NCBI GenBank assembly: GCA_033032865.1
Contig: JAWHQI010001222.1
Coordinates: 36,855 to 100,854 of the forward strand
Direction: 5' to 3'
DNA length: 64,000 nucleotides
From: Dactylorhiza incarnata
Lineage: Eukaryota; Streptophyta; Magnoliopsida; Asparagales; Orchidaceae
Shown: positions 9,612-22,487 of the stretch, piece after piece
Numbering within the stretch: position 1 is the stretch's first letter
How the letters are laid out: each line of letters starts with the position of its first letter
Program-made: the position numbers and the translations under genes
Notes under the pieces: model-generated
What the model was told of the DNA's origin: nothing
The model's input: only the letters and a program-made list of their open reading frames with translations
Database searches by the model: none

Positions 9612-10364
9612 TGTACAACCCCGATATTCGCCAGGTAAGGAAATCGAGCGAGACGGGAGTGGCGAGATCCAGACCTCGCCAAGATTGGCCCCCAGCCGAT
9701 GAGACCTCGGCCGACCACCAAAATAGGCAGCGAGGTCCTCGCGAGGCGACCCTCTAAAAGAGACGCCACGGGCAGTATTCGCGAGAGGACCCGCGAGAAT
9801 TCCTTCAGCAAGGTTCTCGCAAGGCAATCCCCCGGAAGAGATATCGCGGACATGGCCCGCGAGAAGGCCTGCGAGAGCTCCGACAGTAAGGTCATCGCAA
9901 CCCCTTATCCACAAATCATTAGGGTCAACTTACCATTTTACCCTTGGTGGTCTGCCCTTAGCCCCTCCAAACAGCGGAGCTTGGCTGTTAGCAGACCCAT
10001 TTGGGGTGCAGATAGTAAAATCTAAAGGCGGAATCTTGTTATTTGCAGACCATATCGGAAAATCTATAAATAGGACCTTAAGGGCACCTTTTGAGAGGAT
10101 CTCACTTCAGCTTCCCTCTCCTCAGGCTTTCTTTGGTTAGCATTTACAGAGCTCTCCAAGGTCCTCAAGTTTCAGCTTTGGCTTGGGAGGGGAAGCGCTC
10201 AACGATCTTCCGGGTTAGTGGAGGGACCTCCTCGCTGTGACTAAGGACTTAGTCAAATTCTTAATCTTCCGTCCACCCTCCTCGAGGGATCAGTAAGGGC
10301 TAGCCGCCCCTCATTTCGGTGAGGGCCCCGAGCTCTACGAGAGACCGAGAAATCCGTTTCAACA
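9612..10364 (+). repeat. 3' LTR of E1
   Basis: 753 bp, same termini as the 5' LTR, followed by TTAAA (10365-10369) which duplicates 463-467. About 12 substitutions and no length change relative to 468-1220. Confidence 0.95.
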
Positions 10365-11519
10365 TTAAAAGTGCCTTCTTTAATGGAATTATTAAGGAAG
10401 TAGTTTATGTTGAACAACCCCCTGGTTTCATAAATGAAAAATTTCCAAACCAGGTTTTTAAACTATATTAAGTACTTTATGGTTTAAAACAAACGCCTCA
10501 TGCTTGGTATGAAAGATTAACTTCATTTTTATTAAAGCACGATTATGTAATGGGAAGTGTCGATAATACACTCTTTATCAAACATGTTAATAATGATCTA
10601 ATCATATTACAAATCAATGTAGATGACATCATTTTTGGAGCCACTAATGACCAATTATGTAATGAAGTTGTAAGTGTGAAGCAAAAAGAATTTGAAATGA
10701 GCTTGGTAGGAGAACTTACTTATTTTCTAAGTTTTCAAATCAAACAAAGAAATGCTGGAATATTTATAAATCAATCTATATATGTTCATGACATGTTAAA
10801 AAGATTTGGATTTGAAAATTTAAAACAAGCCTCCACTCCTATGAGTGTCTCTCTTAAATTAGGAAAAGATGAAGTCGTTATTATATCTAAGTGTGTCTAG
10901 ACCCGATATTATGTTTGTCGTTTGCATATGTGCTAGATTTCAAGCTAATCTTAAAGAATCTCATCTAAAAGCAGTCAAACAAATTTTTAGATATTTAATC
11001 AGATCATCTAGTCTAGGATTATGATATGCTTATAATGATTCATTTATATTGCATGGATATTCTGACTCCGATTATGCAGGGTGCTCACTAGATTGTAAAA
11101 GCACAAGTGGTACATATCACTTCTTAGGCCCCTCACTAGTTGCTTGGTCGAGTAGGAAACAGAATTTTGTTGCCCTCTCTACCACCGAGGTCGAATATGT
11201 CGCACTAGGAAGTTATTGTGCACAAGCCCTTTGGATGAGTAAAATAATAGAAGACTTTGGGGTGCATCTAAATAATATTGAATTAAAACGTGACAACAAA
11301 AGTGCAATAGATCTAACCAACAATCCCGTTCACCATTCACAGTCCAAACACATAGATGTGCGTCATCATTTCATTAGGGATCACATTAAGAAAGAACATG
11401 TGAGAGTTAACTTCATAGGCATGGAATCCCAACATGCGAACATCTTTACAAAACCTCTCCCCAATGCTCATTTCAACATGCTTAGACTAGAATTTGGAGT
11501 GTTAGATATATCAAATTGA
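10365..11519 (+). pseudogene. copia-F reverse transcriptase (rest) and RNase H
   Basis: Resumes the copia RT exactly after the E1 target duplication: AFFNGIIKE, VYVEQPPGF, YGLKQTPHAWYERL, then the catalytic motif as INVDDIIFGA, where the usual Tyr of YVDD is Asn. An in-frame TAA at 10469-10471 and a frame break near 10885-11048 destroy it. RNase H is open from about 11049 (HGYSDSDYAGC, STSGTYHFLG, STTEVEYVALG) to the natural stop at 11519, with the copia landmark KHIDVRHHFIRDH. This is a dead fragment, with no activity expected. Confidence 0.9.
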
Positions 11520-13013
11520 AACCCATCAAAAGCAATTTCTCTTCAAAAAAAAATTTGTACTACTTTATCAATCTTACTGAGTCGCATCACATATGATATT
11601 GCATAAATATATCTTCATCATGATTATCAAAGTTGAACTAAAAGTCCTAACGCTCAGCGCTATCAATAACGCCCAGCATTATCATATTTCTCTGAATTTG
11701 ACAATTTCTTCTGCCTATTCATTTGTATACATCTATATATCTATGTTTGCACCTTAGTTACTTTTTCATTTCTAGAAAAATCAAAATCAAATATAAAAAA
11801 TAAAAACCATTTTAAAACAACCAAAAACATGCTTAAATAGCCTTCTAATCATCTCCAAATTCTCTGAAATTTCTACAATAAGAAGGCTTATATACATCCA
11901 CTCTAAGTCAAAGAATTTTTTCCTAAACCTAAGAAAACAGTGTTTTGTTTGGGCGTTCAGAAGTTAACGCCCGACGTTAGCTTCTTTGGCCAAATTTTCA
12001 GTATATTTTTTCTAAAATATTTCTGATATTTTTCTCATGCATTTTCTCTGTTTGTTTTCTCAGACTTGGATTTTTTTAAGGTATCTTATTTCAAAAGTAC
12101 AAAATTTGTATTTTCAAATAATTTAAAATTGTTGAAAAATATGTTTTGTCACTTGTTTGTTTTCAAGGTTTACAAAAATATGTTTTGATTATAACACTTC
12201 ACATGAGCAAAACATCTTAGTATTTTCATTACAAATGGTAAAAATTAATTAGGCATACACTTAAAGATTTTTTTCAATGTTTAATTTTCATTTCAAGTTT
12301 CCTAAACATTGTTTTATCTTGTCATGTCTTGATCATAATCTTATTATGTGCAATGAAATTGTCTATAGAAAATTGTTTAAGATTGTCTAGCATGCCTCTA
12401 AGTATGAGTAATGTTTTATGTTAATCAATGATTCATTCACTCACTATTTTGGTAATTTACATGTGCTTATAATCTTAGTCTTGCATGATTGTGTAGTGTA
12501 ATAGTTTTAACATATTAAGTTGTATGTCTAAATTACCTACACCTTCTGTCAAACAATAAATTTCTTGCACATATAGAAGTGTTATTTCAATATTGTTAGT
12601 ATTTGCAAAAACAAGTGAATTCGGAGACCTTTGTCCCAAAATTAAAAATATGAATGGCAAAGATAACTCCACCAAGCACTACCCACTCTCTTGATAAGTC
12701 TTGATGAGCATTATGAGGTTGAGCACCTTGGAAAGAATTGTAAAGTGTCTTGTGCAAACACATTTTCATTATCACTTCTCGTTGTACACCGGATCACTTT
12801 AAATAGAAATTTATTAAAAATGCTTATGTGATCCCCCAAGCAATACTTTGCTCCCTGATAAGTTTCAATGAGCATTGTGTGGGCAAAGCACCTTGGTAGT
12901 TGTACTCTTTTTATGTGCTTTGAAATTTTATTATAGAATTGGTGTGTGAAAGTAATTATAAGATTACAATCTTAATATTGTTTTACTATTTCATTGCATA
13001 TGTCATGTGTTAT
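11520..13013 (+). other. copia-F AT-rich 3' region
   Basis: No coding potential is seen. It contains near-palindromic TAACGC/GCGTTA words (about 11648-11690 and 11952-11982). Blocks near 12390-12470 and 12660-12760 are shared with 33350-33750 of the Sirevirus-like element. It ends at the GTTAT duplication where copia-R inserted, and continues at 43571. Confidence 0.7.
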
Positions 13014-14326
13014 TGATAGTTTATAGGTATGTAGTCTAATTCATCTAAGGGGGGTGAATAGGTCTCTTTGAATTTTATTTAATTACTTTTGCTAGTAAAC
13101 AAAATAACAAGCACACACAGAAAACACACAACTGTTTATAGTGGTTCCCCAAGACAGTGTGTCTATGGGTAGTCCACTTTCCCTCTACACCTTTTTAACA
13201 GTGTGTTAGACAAGGCCAACTCCTCCAATATCAGCTCCTATAGCATACAACTTAGATCCCTCAGGATCTCTTAGGATTGCTCCAAGCCCTACCTCAGTCC
13301 AACCAACCCAACCACTCAGAGTGCTCCCACTCCTACAGCTCAGAGATCCCCTTGATCTCCTACCTCAGGCTTATCAAGAAGCCCTACTTCTCAGGTAAAT
13401 TGCCCTACAGCTCAGGCTAAACAACCCTACAACCTCAGGCCTAACAGCCCTACAACTCAGGTTCAATAACCCTTCACACTCAGGCAGTGTGCCTTACAAG
13501 CTCAGAACAATACACTTCCTACAGTGCATAAATGTTAAGCTTACAACATTAGGCAGCACTGGAATGATGTCTTCTGTTGTTCCTGCACAACTGGTGCTTC
13601 CTTGAAACTTGGCTGAATGTAAACTTCAGTCCTTGCTTCTGTTTGATCCTTCTCTTCAATTGAGGAGAAAGGATCACCTTGCTCTTCTGAGCAGAAGAGT
13701 TATCTTCTCTCCTTATGTCTTCTTGCTGGTCTAGTAAGAAGGAGGAGGAGAGAGCTTAAAAGTCGTCAATGGAACAGTGATAATGGCCTTCTTCTTTTCA
13801 GCACATCAACGGGTCCTTTTGAAAGTGCCCTAACATGTTCTTTTATTCTTCACGTGTCTTCAACAGCTCTTAGAAAGGCCTCTAACACATTGGATGAGGA
13901 TAGAATGCTTTATCAGTCCTTTACAGGTGTTTGTGCCAAAAGCAAGTCGCGCCACTGTCTTCTTCCAGATTTGAATCTGTCTCAGCAGTTGGGCTGAGAG
14001 ACCCTTCTGTCTCAGCGGTTGAACTGTTTTCGTCTCAGTGGATTCGCTGAGACAGTTTCTCTTCTCAACAGATTTTGTCTATCTGCGGCTCAGTAGAGGC
14101 AGATCACTTCTCAGCGGCTCCTGGTCCCGTCTCAGCGGTTCCGCTGAGATAATGACTCCTTCTCATCGGTTTTGACAACAAACCTCTAAACTTATTCCAA
14201 TGTTTGTAATATCTTAACCATGCACATTCCTGATGCAAAGTAGGGTTTATCAAATATAATATGTACTTAGCATTGTGAGTGATGCCTCTTCAAATCAAGG
14301 GAACATTGATGGCAATATTCCAATCA
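13014..14326 (-). repeat. 3' LTR of copia-R
   Basis: Plus-strand ends TGATAGTTTATAGG and TTCCAATCA, that is TGATTGG...CTATCA on the minus strand. It aligns with 40155-40929 plus 43032-43570. It carries many TCTCAGCGG/CCGCTGAGA words at about 13978-14175. Confidence 0.9.
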
Positions 14327-14682
14327 ATCTCCCCATATTTGAAGAAGGCAGAACATCCCCAATGCTAAGATACATAACAAATAAAGACTTATCATGCAAC
14401 CACACTACATAGCATTCATGATATCATAACATATACATGTTAACATTACTATGGCATTACAGATACTGTTATGACAGATTATATTCATGACAAGCATAAT
14501 AACAACATTGTTTATCAAACCAATAATATGGTTAACTAATTATGTCAAGGCATGACAGAATATCTAAAGCAATAATATAGAATCATATTAAGCTTTAACT
14601 AATATTAGCCTATTAGATAAACCAATAGATTCAACAAAACTATCAATTTCATTTCAGTCATAATGTTGAGTCATTGTTTTGA

Positions 14683-15196
14683 TTACATTTTGTTTTTTAG
14701 CACAACTAAATACATTAATTTAAGTTTTTCTCCTCTAAGAAGATGTTGAACATTCAGCATTGTCAGCAACAACTTCTTTCCTTTTGCTGAGGCTTCCTTT
14801 TCTGCTGTATCCTTTTCTGCATTAGCTGCTTCTATCTCAACTATCTTCTTCTTGTTTTCTTGCCTCTTGAAGTATAGGCATGGCTTTGGAATGTACCTTG
14901 AAGGCATCCTCCTTGGGTTGTTCTTCCTTACAAGATTTTCTTTGAACATTCTCTCCCTTCTTGTGTTCCTTTCTAGAAGCTTTATCCATTCCTCAGTTGG
15001 ATACATCATGTCAATGTCTTTGTAGACTTGTCCATGGCTTAGCCAGGCATGCAATATTATACTCTTGGAGTCCTCACTCCAATACTCAAAATCAGGTTCT
15101 TTTCCTTGCTCTTCCCTTTGCTTAGCCATAAATTCTTCAGCTAGCATAACTTGTTCCCTTTTTCTTCTCTTTGCCAGTTGAGCATGTGAAAATTTC
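14683..15196 (-). pseudogene. copia-R extra ORF, C-terminal part
   Basis: The minus-strand frame is open to the stop at 14683. It is highly charged (KRRKREQVMLAEEFMAKQRE, EEWIKLLERNTRRERMF, RRMPSRYIPKPC) and ends in a Lys/Glu-rich helix-prone stretch. It continues the ORF at 22488-24688 beyond two insertions. It lies downstream of RNase H in the sense direction, the place of the so-called env-like ORF of Sireviruses. I see no membrane segment. The function is unknown. Confidence 0.6.
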
Positions 15197-16315
15197 CGTA
15201 GATCTAGGAGTGAGCAGGAATAGTATAACTCAAAGTTCAAGCCAATAACCAGAAGCACATGAAGCAAACACAATCATTATTGATCAAGCAAAATTCTTCA
15301 TTACAGGGCGAGGTATACATGGCGAGACATGATTTCGCCAGTACACAAAAACAGGAGAAAATACAAGCTGAAAAAGATAACCAGCGGTCTGCCCACTGAG
15401 ACCGCCTGACCGCCCGACCTGACAGTCCTCGGCTAGAGAACAAGACCGCCCGAACTGCTTGCCTGCGACTTGAACAACACCAACTGAGAACCCCGCGATC
15501 TGCCACTGATCTTCCCAAACTCCAGCAACCCGCACTGCAAGCCGCGAGACTGCCCGAACACCTTTAGAAGAGGAGGTGACCGCTGCTACCCGCACAATCC
15601 GCAGAAGCTGCACAAAACAAGTTTGATCAGCTAACCGGCCGGTCACAAAAACGAGACCGCAAGAAGGAAACGCGAGCTCAGCTTACACTTGGTGCGATTA
15701 TTTTTGCTGCTACAATGGCTCCTATTTATAGGTGTGAGATCTGATCCAGTCACCACCCTATGAGATAGGGTCGCCACCCTTGGCTGCGCGACCAGACCGG
15801 TCAACCTGCGCGATCAGCAAAAAGATCCTTCTGCTTAGTGAGCTCACCGACTTCAACAGAAGCTGCGCGATCATGACAACTCGCCCGGTCATGACGCTCA
15901 CCACCTGTGTTCGCCACCCGACCTCCTCCAGAGACCGCGAACACACCAGGTCGACTAGGGCAACAGCCCACCAAGTTGACCAAAACACCTGTGACCGCAT
16001 ATACCAGCAGATCACCGAAGGACCAGCTATGCGAACACAAACCAGAGACCGCGCGACTAAGAATACCTTAGTACGCGCGCACCACAAAGAAACCGGACAG
16101 CCACCAGACTGGACTGCCCCCACCACGCGGTCACAAGCACCAGACCGCGCGGCCTCACCTTAACACCCTTGGACAGAAGAACGGCGGTCACGCCGAACAA
16201 CCCGCGGCTAGACCAGAGAGGTCAGACCGCTAGAGGAGACCGCAAGACCGTGCGGTCAGATCAACCCGCGCGGTCTCCCCCCAGACCACCAACTCCACAA
16301 ACTTCCACTTCAACA
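15197..16315 (-). mobile_element. Solo LTR in the copia-R extra ORF
   Basis: About 1.12 kb without coding potential. On the minus strand it starts TGTTGAAGTGG and has a TATA box (CTATAAATAGG, about 15719-15729 on the plus strand). It is packed with GACCGC/GCGGTC words. Flanks TTTTC (16316-16320) and ATTTC (15192-15196) are an imperfect 5-bp duplication. The inner end reads CG rather than CA. No PBS or internal region is present, so it is read as a solo LTR of unknown family. Confidence 0.5.
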
Positions 16316-16354
16316 TTTTCAATAGAGCATTTTGAGCAATTCTGGCCTGGACCT

Positions 16355-17867
16355 TGATGCGATTACGGCAAGTACATCGATCGTTCAAGTAATATAAAAT
16401 GTGGGAGTGAATCCCCAAGTATCGAATCTCAAAGGAACACAGTAAGGTGGAGTTATCTATTGAGGAGGGACTTGAGATTGAAGTCCTTTAGGTCGGATGG
16501 ATTGCGGAAGGGGGTGATTTGGGTTATGGAAAATAAAAGAAAAACAACTAAACTATTCCTATGAAGGCCTTGAACGCACTGCTTTGCTAGGCGGGATGGA
16601 AACTACGTAGAACTTGAACGCACTACTTCTAAAGGGTGGATGAACGAGTAGGCAAGCAGAATGAAGAGGAGGGTGGAGTGGATTTGGTGGCGCACCTCAA
16701 ACACATAAATAAACAAGATAATTTCATAAACATGAAATAAACATTACAAATAAAGGTTTATAGTGCCATTCATCGATATAATGAAGAACACAATCAAATA
16801 CATCCACACAAGTAGAGAAAAATGCAAGAGATACAACCGAATCCGGAGGCTTGTTGTAGATTCTCGGTAGGAATCGTCTGGTTGTCAATCTGCATCCTAG
16901 CTCGGTCCCAACTATCTTCCGTTGTAGAAGAGGGCTGTCACTTCCTCCCAATGGACCCGTCTTCTCCGGTAAACTACAATCCGGCCACGTCCGATGCGAA
17001 GAACTCCTTGCTTGGCGATGAAGATGAGTGTAGAATCCTCTCCTTGAACTTCTTGGATGATGCGAGGTGGCCGAGAGGGTACTCCGGCTCAAGATTTGAG
17101 CCAAGAATGTGTCTGGAGCACCTCCAAATGGTGGGCGGTGATAGAACCGCGGACTGGAATGGAGCTGGAACCCTTAGGCGTGGGAAAGAAGATGGATCGG
17201 GCGAACTCCGGATTAGGTTGAGATCTGCAGCTTTTATAGAAAACTGGTCAGAAATTGGTCACGCACGGTCGAACACACGACCGTGTGTGGACCGTGCTAT
17301 ATTAAAAGTACAGGCGCCCAGGAAGAAGAAGGAGGCGCACCCGTGCATTTTACTCACGCACAATCGAAGCCGACCGTGCGTAAAACGCACAGACAAATCC
17401 AGATGGCCAAAAACAAGGCTAAATAGGTCGATCGTGTGATTCCTTCACGCACGGGCAACTGCCCGTGCGTAGAGACGCACGATCAACGACAGAACATCAT
17501 TTTCCACCACATAAGAGAATGCACGATCACATACGACCGTGCCTCAAGGAAGACGCACGACCGTGCGATATACGCAGACATGAATTCTGGATAAAAAATG
17601 GATGAAACGTCCACCTGCATCAGCCACAACACATCTAGGAATACCCCTCCTGCTGAAGCATAAACGCATAAAAAGAATGGGGAGCACATTGTGCTTGCCC
17701 CCAACAACAAAGTGCGCAATTGCGCACCACAATGGGCCAAGACATTGCACTAATAGTGAAAGCGCGAACGAGTAAAATATAAGCAATTAACAACTGAAAA
17801 TGAAGTGCAAAAGCAGGAAAACTAGCCCAGATGAGTCCTTAAAAGTGTATATAACTGGGACTCTTCA
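16355..17867 (-). repeat. 3' LTR of the gag-only element
   Basis: 1513 bp. Homologous to 21077-22487 but with about 100 extra bases near 16710-16815. It contains quasi-palindromes of the type ACGACCGTGCG at 17260-17575. Confidence 0.88.
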
Positions 17868-18495
17868 CACCCCCAGACTTACCTGGTGTCCCGAGCAAAC
17901 AAATCCTAAGCAGGCGGGAAAATGGAATAGCTAGCTTAAAAATTACCAAATGTAGTACCATGCGAAGTCGCATGCTCATGTGCATCGAAAAATAGTAGAG
18001 AAGATTTCTAATTATACACATAGTTTATAAATTTCTAACAGAGTAAGTAACTATTACTTCTACTCAAAATGGGAGTCACGGTGAATCATCTGGTCACACA
18101 TACAGAGAAAGTAAAATAAACACTGAGGCGAGCATTGCCCAAGTTGGGGTTTCGGACAAACTCCACCGAAATCCATCGATGTCGGAGACCATAAGCTCGC
18201 CCGGTCACATTCTCTCCACGACATTAGATTGGTTCATAGCGCGAGTCGGTAGGACTTTAGGTTTTAAATGGGGCTTGGGTTATGGTGAGGTAAACAAAGA
18301 TAAACATGAAGGCTTGATACACCTAAAGCCAAATGAGCTTTATTACAACTCCTAGCACAACAACATCGAATGCAAGTGCACCACACCCCCAGACTTAGAC
18401 TTTTGCAACATGGGTGTCTACACCACCTATTCCCAACATTTCAAATAATATTCAATTTAGCATTTATTTTCATTTCAACAATTTTTTTTATCAAT

Positions 18496-18529
<34 letters not shown>

Positions 18530-19974
18530 TTTTCTTTCTTTTCTTTTCAGCACATATTCATTGAACACATCCACATCTTCACGTTATAATTCCACAATCA
18601 ACACCACCTAATAAAATCTAAACAAAATGCTCGCATTTGGGTGCGCGACTAGGATTGGCTTTGAGGCTTTGGTGAGGTATAGGTGGAGCTGAACCAAAAG
18701 GATTGGGTAGGCACAAAGGGGCTAGCGAGGGAAGAAATCAGGAATGGCACAAAGGCTCAACCGGGCCAAAATGATGGCCTACGTCATTCTCACGCAAAAG
18801 AACTATCATATGCCTATGCTTCAAGAATCGCTTAAGACAAGTTCTTAGCCACCGAGAAAGATTATCCTTCCTCCTGGCTCGAGCAATACGCATCTAACGA
18901 TACTTTACAAACATTCCTATGCTACCTTTTGATTCACACCGGATTCACCATTTGAGTAGAGTAAACAATATTTACACTAAAAGAAATGCATAAAACTAAA
19001 ATTATAAAAAGAAACCTAATCTACACAAATCCCTATACTCACATGAGTATGTGACTAGGAACACCGGAGTCAACATTTTACTCCACAACATAATTTAAAA
19101 GCCAGCACAATCATTTTCCCAAACACACAAAGGAAACGAGTTATATTCGATACGCGCCTACAACTAAGTACACGATCAAGTGGGTGTTGTGGTGTTCGGT
19201 AATGATGAACAATACTAAATAAATGAGATAAAGTTACTTCTAGTATGCAATGCAACGTGTGTGTGCACAGTGGGTAACGAGAGGCAGCTCTCCCCCAGAC
19301 TTAATCTAAACAATCCAACACAAGATATAACCATGAAATTCAAAATTAAGTCTAAGGAAAGAGAGTACCCAATGCTCAGAAGTGAGCATACCAGAAGATT
19401 GGCGTGTAAACCAAGAAAAAGCAGCAGCATCCGCCATCCAGTAGAAGGACCTGCAGGGGTGAGCTCCGCAAAAACAAAAGAAAAGTAAACAAACTAACTA
19501 AAAAAAGAAATATAACTAACTAACTAACTAGATAAAATAAAAATGCAAGAAAATGTAAGATAATTACTGGGGTTATTGTCCTCCCAGCACGACTTATTCG
19601 GAACTTTAAGAGTTCTAGCTAATGGGGGTATAATAAATGAAATAAACATGTAACTGTTCTAATATGCATGTGGGTAGCGGGTACCGATACAGAGACAGAA
19701 CAGTTACCCCTCTACCTAAATAGTAAAAATACCTGCGCGTCATAGGTAGAAGGAATAAAAAGTAAGACGAGGAGGAGGAGTACTCCTCACAAATATCACA
19801 AAAAACATCCTTGCCCAGCAAGGTGTCGTCTTCAGGGTGGCGGCAAGAGGAGAAGGCAATGAATGAGGCTTCCTCTGTGGAGGAGGGATCAACCTCCTCA
19901 CAAGAGAGGATACACTCATCATTGACTTGAGCAAAATGCTCCAAGTCCTCCCAAAGTACCTGTGAAGTCTCAAC
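17868..19974. other. Non-coding interior of the gag-only element
   Basis: No protein-coding signal. It holds a PPT-like tract (plus-strand CCCCCAGACTT) abutting the LTR at about 17869 and two further copies at about 18383 and 19291, plus an (AT)n run at 18498-18527. Confidence 0.6.
18498..18527. repeat. (AT)n microsatellite
   Basis: About 15 uninterrupted AT dinucleotides. Short frames reading Ile-Tyr repeats here are artefacts. Confidence 0.95.
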
Positions 19975-20859
19975 CTACACAGGCTCAGATGAAGAAGGGG
20001 GGTCAGGAAACAAAAGATAAGAATGACTTAAATAATCAAAAAATGGAGGAGTGGTCCCGGTCTCACTCCCGATAGGTTGAAGCAAAAGGATACTATCGGC
20101 ATCATCAATAATGCTGCAGGGATCAGTAGGATCATCTGTGGCCTCCTCCATGATTTGGATTTCCTCCACCGGCGCTAAGGTAGAATCCTCGTCACCCTGG
20201 AAAATATCCTCCTCCATAGGAATGGGCACAACACACAACTCACCTGCCTTATCCTGCGAAACATCCTCAATAATGTCGTCAGAGACGAATGTAGTAGTAT
20301 GCACAAAAGGGGGAGGAATAGTGATTTGATAAAAGTCAAGCACTGATTCCTCACAGAGAATCGGCTCCACGCAAGGTAATATATGCATAGGGGAGATGGG
20401 CTCAGCCATGTTAGGGCCTAGATCAGCCACAAATCTGGTAACTATGTCCACATCATTCCCTTCAAAACATGAAGGTGACATAGAAAAGTAATCAGAAGTA
20501 GAAGGTGTGCTGCCAGAGTTAGGAGTCGGGACGATCCGGATATCCGACTCATCATCCTCGTCCAATTGGCGAAGAAATGCAGCGCAATCCTTCAAGGCAT
20601 GATCCATGCTCCGACAAAACAAGCACTGTTTTCCATTTTTCTTCGGCTCAAATTGGGCTGAAGATGAATGCAAAAATGGAATGTGCAGAGCGGAAGAGTA
20701 GCTATAGGACTTAGGCGTAGTGTATGAGGTACCGTACGGTGTCGGTGTCCGATATATTGATCCTTGGGGACTAGGGCTACTATCTCCTGATGGGTATCTA
20801 TCACTAGCATGAGAAATATATCCACACCAACGGAAACGAATATTAAATGCGGCCCACAT
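19975..20859 (-). CDS. Gag-like protein with CCHC zinc knuckle
   Basis: An open minus-strand frame of 294 codons, the only coding region of the 16.4-22.5 kb element. Near residues 78-91 it has CLFCRSMDHALKDC, a CX2CX4HX4C nucleocapsid knuckle. Upstream is Ser/Tyr/Pro-rich; downstream is a long acidic tail. No capsid-like Retrotrans_gag domain is evident, so it may be truncated at the N-terminus. The start is 194 bp downstream of the PBS and no splice is needed. The likely role is RNA binding or packaging of this non-autonomous element (inference). Confidence 0.65.
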   Translation of the reverse strand: MWAAFNIRFRWCGYISHASDRYPSGDSSPSPQGSIYRTPTPYGTSYTTPKSYSYSSALHIPFLHSSSAQFEPKKNGKQCLFCRSMDHALKDCAAFLRQLDEDDESDIRIVPTPNSGSTPSTSDYFSMSPSCFEGNDVDIVTRFVADLGPNMAEPISPMHILPCVEPILCEESVLDFYQITIPPPFVHTTTFVSDDIIEDVSQDKAGELCVVPIPMEEDIFQGDEDSTLAPVEEIQIMEEATDDPTDPCSIIDDADSILLLQPIGSETGTTPPFFDYLSHSYLLFPDPPSSSEPV

Positions 20860-21052
20860 TGTGTGAATAGAACAAGATTCGCATGAAAAATACTATTGTG
20901 CAAAATACTACACCCAACAATAATTTACTAAAGCAACCTAAATTTAAAAACAGGAAAAACAGAATATGAAACAAAATAAAAAGATGCAATTTACAAATGG
21001 AAGAACTTCTATCACTCAGCTCTCCCTCTCCATAAAACTCACACGACTGTGT

Positions 21053-21070
21053 TCCCCGGCAACGACGCCA
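21053..21070 (-). promoter_or_regulatory. Primer-binding site, tRNA-Asp type
   Basis: On the minus strand TGGCGTCGTTGCCGGGGA, one mismatch from the 18-base complement of plant tRNA-Asp, starting 6 bases after the 5' LTR end. Confidence 0.85.
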
Positions 21071-21076
21071 AAAACT

Positions 21077-22487
21077 TGATGCGATTACGGCAAGTGCACC
21101 GATCGTTCAAGTAATATAAAATGTGAGAGTGAATCCTCAAGTATCGAATCTCAAAGGAACACGGTAAGGTGGAGTTATCTATTAAGGAGAGACTTGAGAT
21201 TGAAGTCCTTTAGGTCGGATGGATTGCGGAAGGCGGTGATTTGGGTTATGGAAAATAAAAGAAAAACAACTAAACTATTCCTATGCAGGCCTTGAGCGCA
21301 CTGCTTCGCTAGGCGGGATGGAAACTACGTAGGCCTTGAACGCACTACTTCGCAAGGGCGGATGGACGAATAGGCAAGCGGAATGAAGTGGAGGGTGGAG
21401 TGGATTTGGTGGCGCACCTCAAACACACACATAAACAAGAAAAATGCAAGAGATACAACCGAATCCAGAGGCTTGTTGTAGATTCTCGGTAGGAATCATC
21501 ATGTTGTCAATCCGCGTCCTAGCTTGGTCCCAACTATCTTCTGGGGTAGAAGAGGGCTGTCACTTCCTCCCAATGGAACCGTCTTCTCTGGTAAACTACA
21601 ATCCGGCCACGTCCGATGCAAAGAACTCCTTGCTTGGCGATGAAGATGAGTGTAGAATCCTCTCCTTGAAGTGCTTGGATGATGCGAGGTGGCCGAGAGG
21701 GTACTCCGGCTCAAGATTTGAGCCAAGAATGTGTCCGGAGCACCTCCAAATGGTGGGCGGTGATGGAACGGCGGACAGGAACGGAGTTGGAACCCTTAGG
21801 AGTGGGAAAGAAGATGGATCAGGTGAACTTCAGATTATGTCGAGATCTGCATCTTTTATAGAAAACTAGTTAGAAATTGGTCACGCACGGTCGAACGCAC
21901 GACCGTGCGTGGACCGTGCAATATTAAAAGTATAGACGCCCAGGAAGAAGAAGCAGGCGCACCCGTGTGTTTTACTCACGCACGGTTGAAGCCGACCGTG
22001 CGTAAAAATGCACGGACAAATCCAGATGGCCAAAAACAAGGCTAAACAGGTCGATCATGCAATTCCTTCATGCATGGGCAACTGCCCGTGCGTAGAGACG
22101 CACGATCAATGACAGAACATCATTTTCCACCACAGAAGAGAACGCACGATCACATACGACCGTGCGTCAAGGAAGATGCACGACCGTGCGATATACGCAA
22201 ACATGAATTCTGGATAAAAATGGATGAATCATCCACCTACATCGCCACAACACAGCTGAGAACACCCCTCCAGCTCAAGCATAAATGCATAAAAAGAATG
22301 TGGAGCATATTGTGCTTGCCCCCAACAACAAAGCGCGCAATTGCGCACAACAATGGGCCAAGACATTGCACTAATAGTGAAAGCGCGAACGAGTAAAATA
22401 TAAGCAATTAAGAACTGAAAATGAAGTGCAAAGCAGGAAAACTAGCCCAGATGAGTCCATAAAAGTGTATATAACTGGGACTCATCA
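21077..22487 (-). repeat. 5' LTR of the gag-only element
   Basis: 1411 bp, paired with 16355-17867. Same CGCACGGTCG-type words at 21883-22195. Confidence 0.88.

Larger units (their letters stand above)
468..10364 (+). mobile_element. Full-length Ty3/gypsy element E1, Tat lineage
   Basis: Complete structure: 753-bp LTRs starting TGTACAACC and ending TTTCAACA, a 5-bp target duplication TTAAA (463-467 and 10365-10369), a primer-binding site matching tRNA-Phe, and a single-frame gag-pol. Pol order is PR, RT, RNase H, second archaeal-like RNase H, INT, followed by a long 3' region with a 99-bp tandem array, an antisense spliced gene and a polypurine tract. The second RNase H and the antisense 3' gene are hallmarks of the Tat lineage. 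By hand count the LTRs differ at about 12 of 753 sites (about 98.4% identity), so the insertion is fairly recent. Six in-frame stops and a changed integrase catalytic residue make it non-autonomous. Confidence 0.93.
16355..22487 (-). mobile_element. Gag-only LTR element (TR-GAG-like), tRNA-Asp primer
   Basis: Direct repeats at 16355-17867 and 21077-22487, plus-strand ends TGATGCG and CTCTTCA/CTCATCA. On the minus strand a primer site matching tRNA-Asp (one mismatch) sits 6 bp inside the right LTR, and a PPT (AAGTCTGGGGGTG) abuts the left LTR. The 3.2-kb interior holds one ORF with a CCHC knuckle and no pol. Flanking GACCT (16350-16354) and GCCCT (22488-22492) look like a duplication with one change, and the copia-R reading frame continues across it. 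The PBS type suggests an Athila/Tat-related gypsy parent. Confidence 0.85.

Noticed and set aside
18370..18611. Ile-Tyr repeat frames
   Set aside because: Translation of an (AT)n microsatellite.
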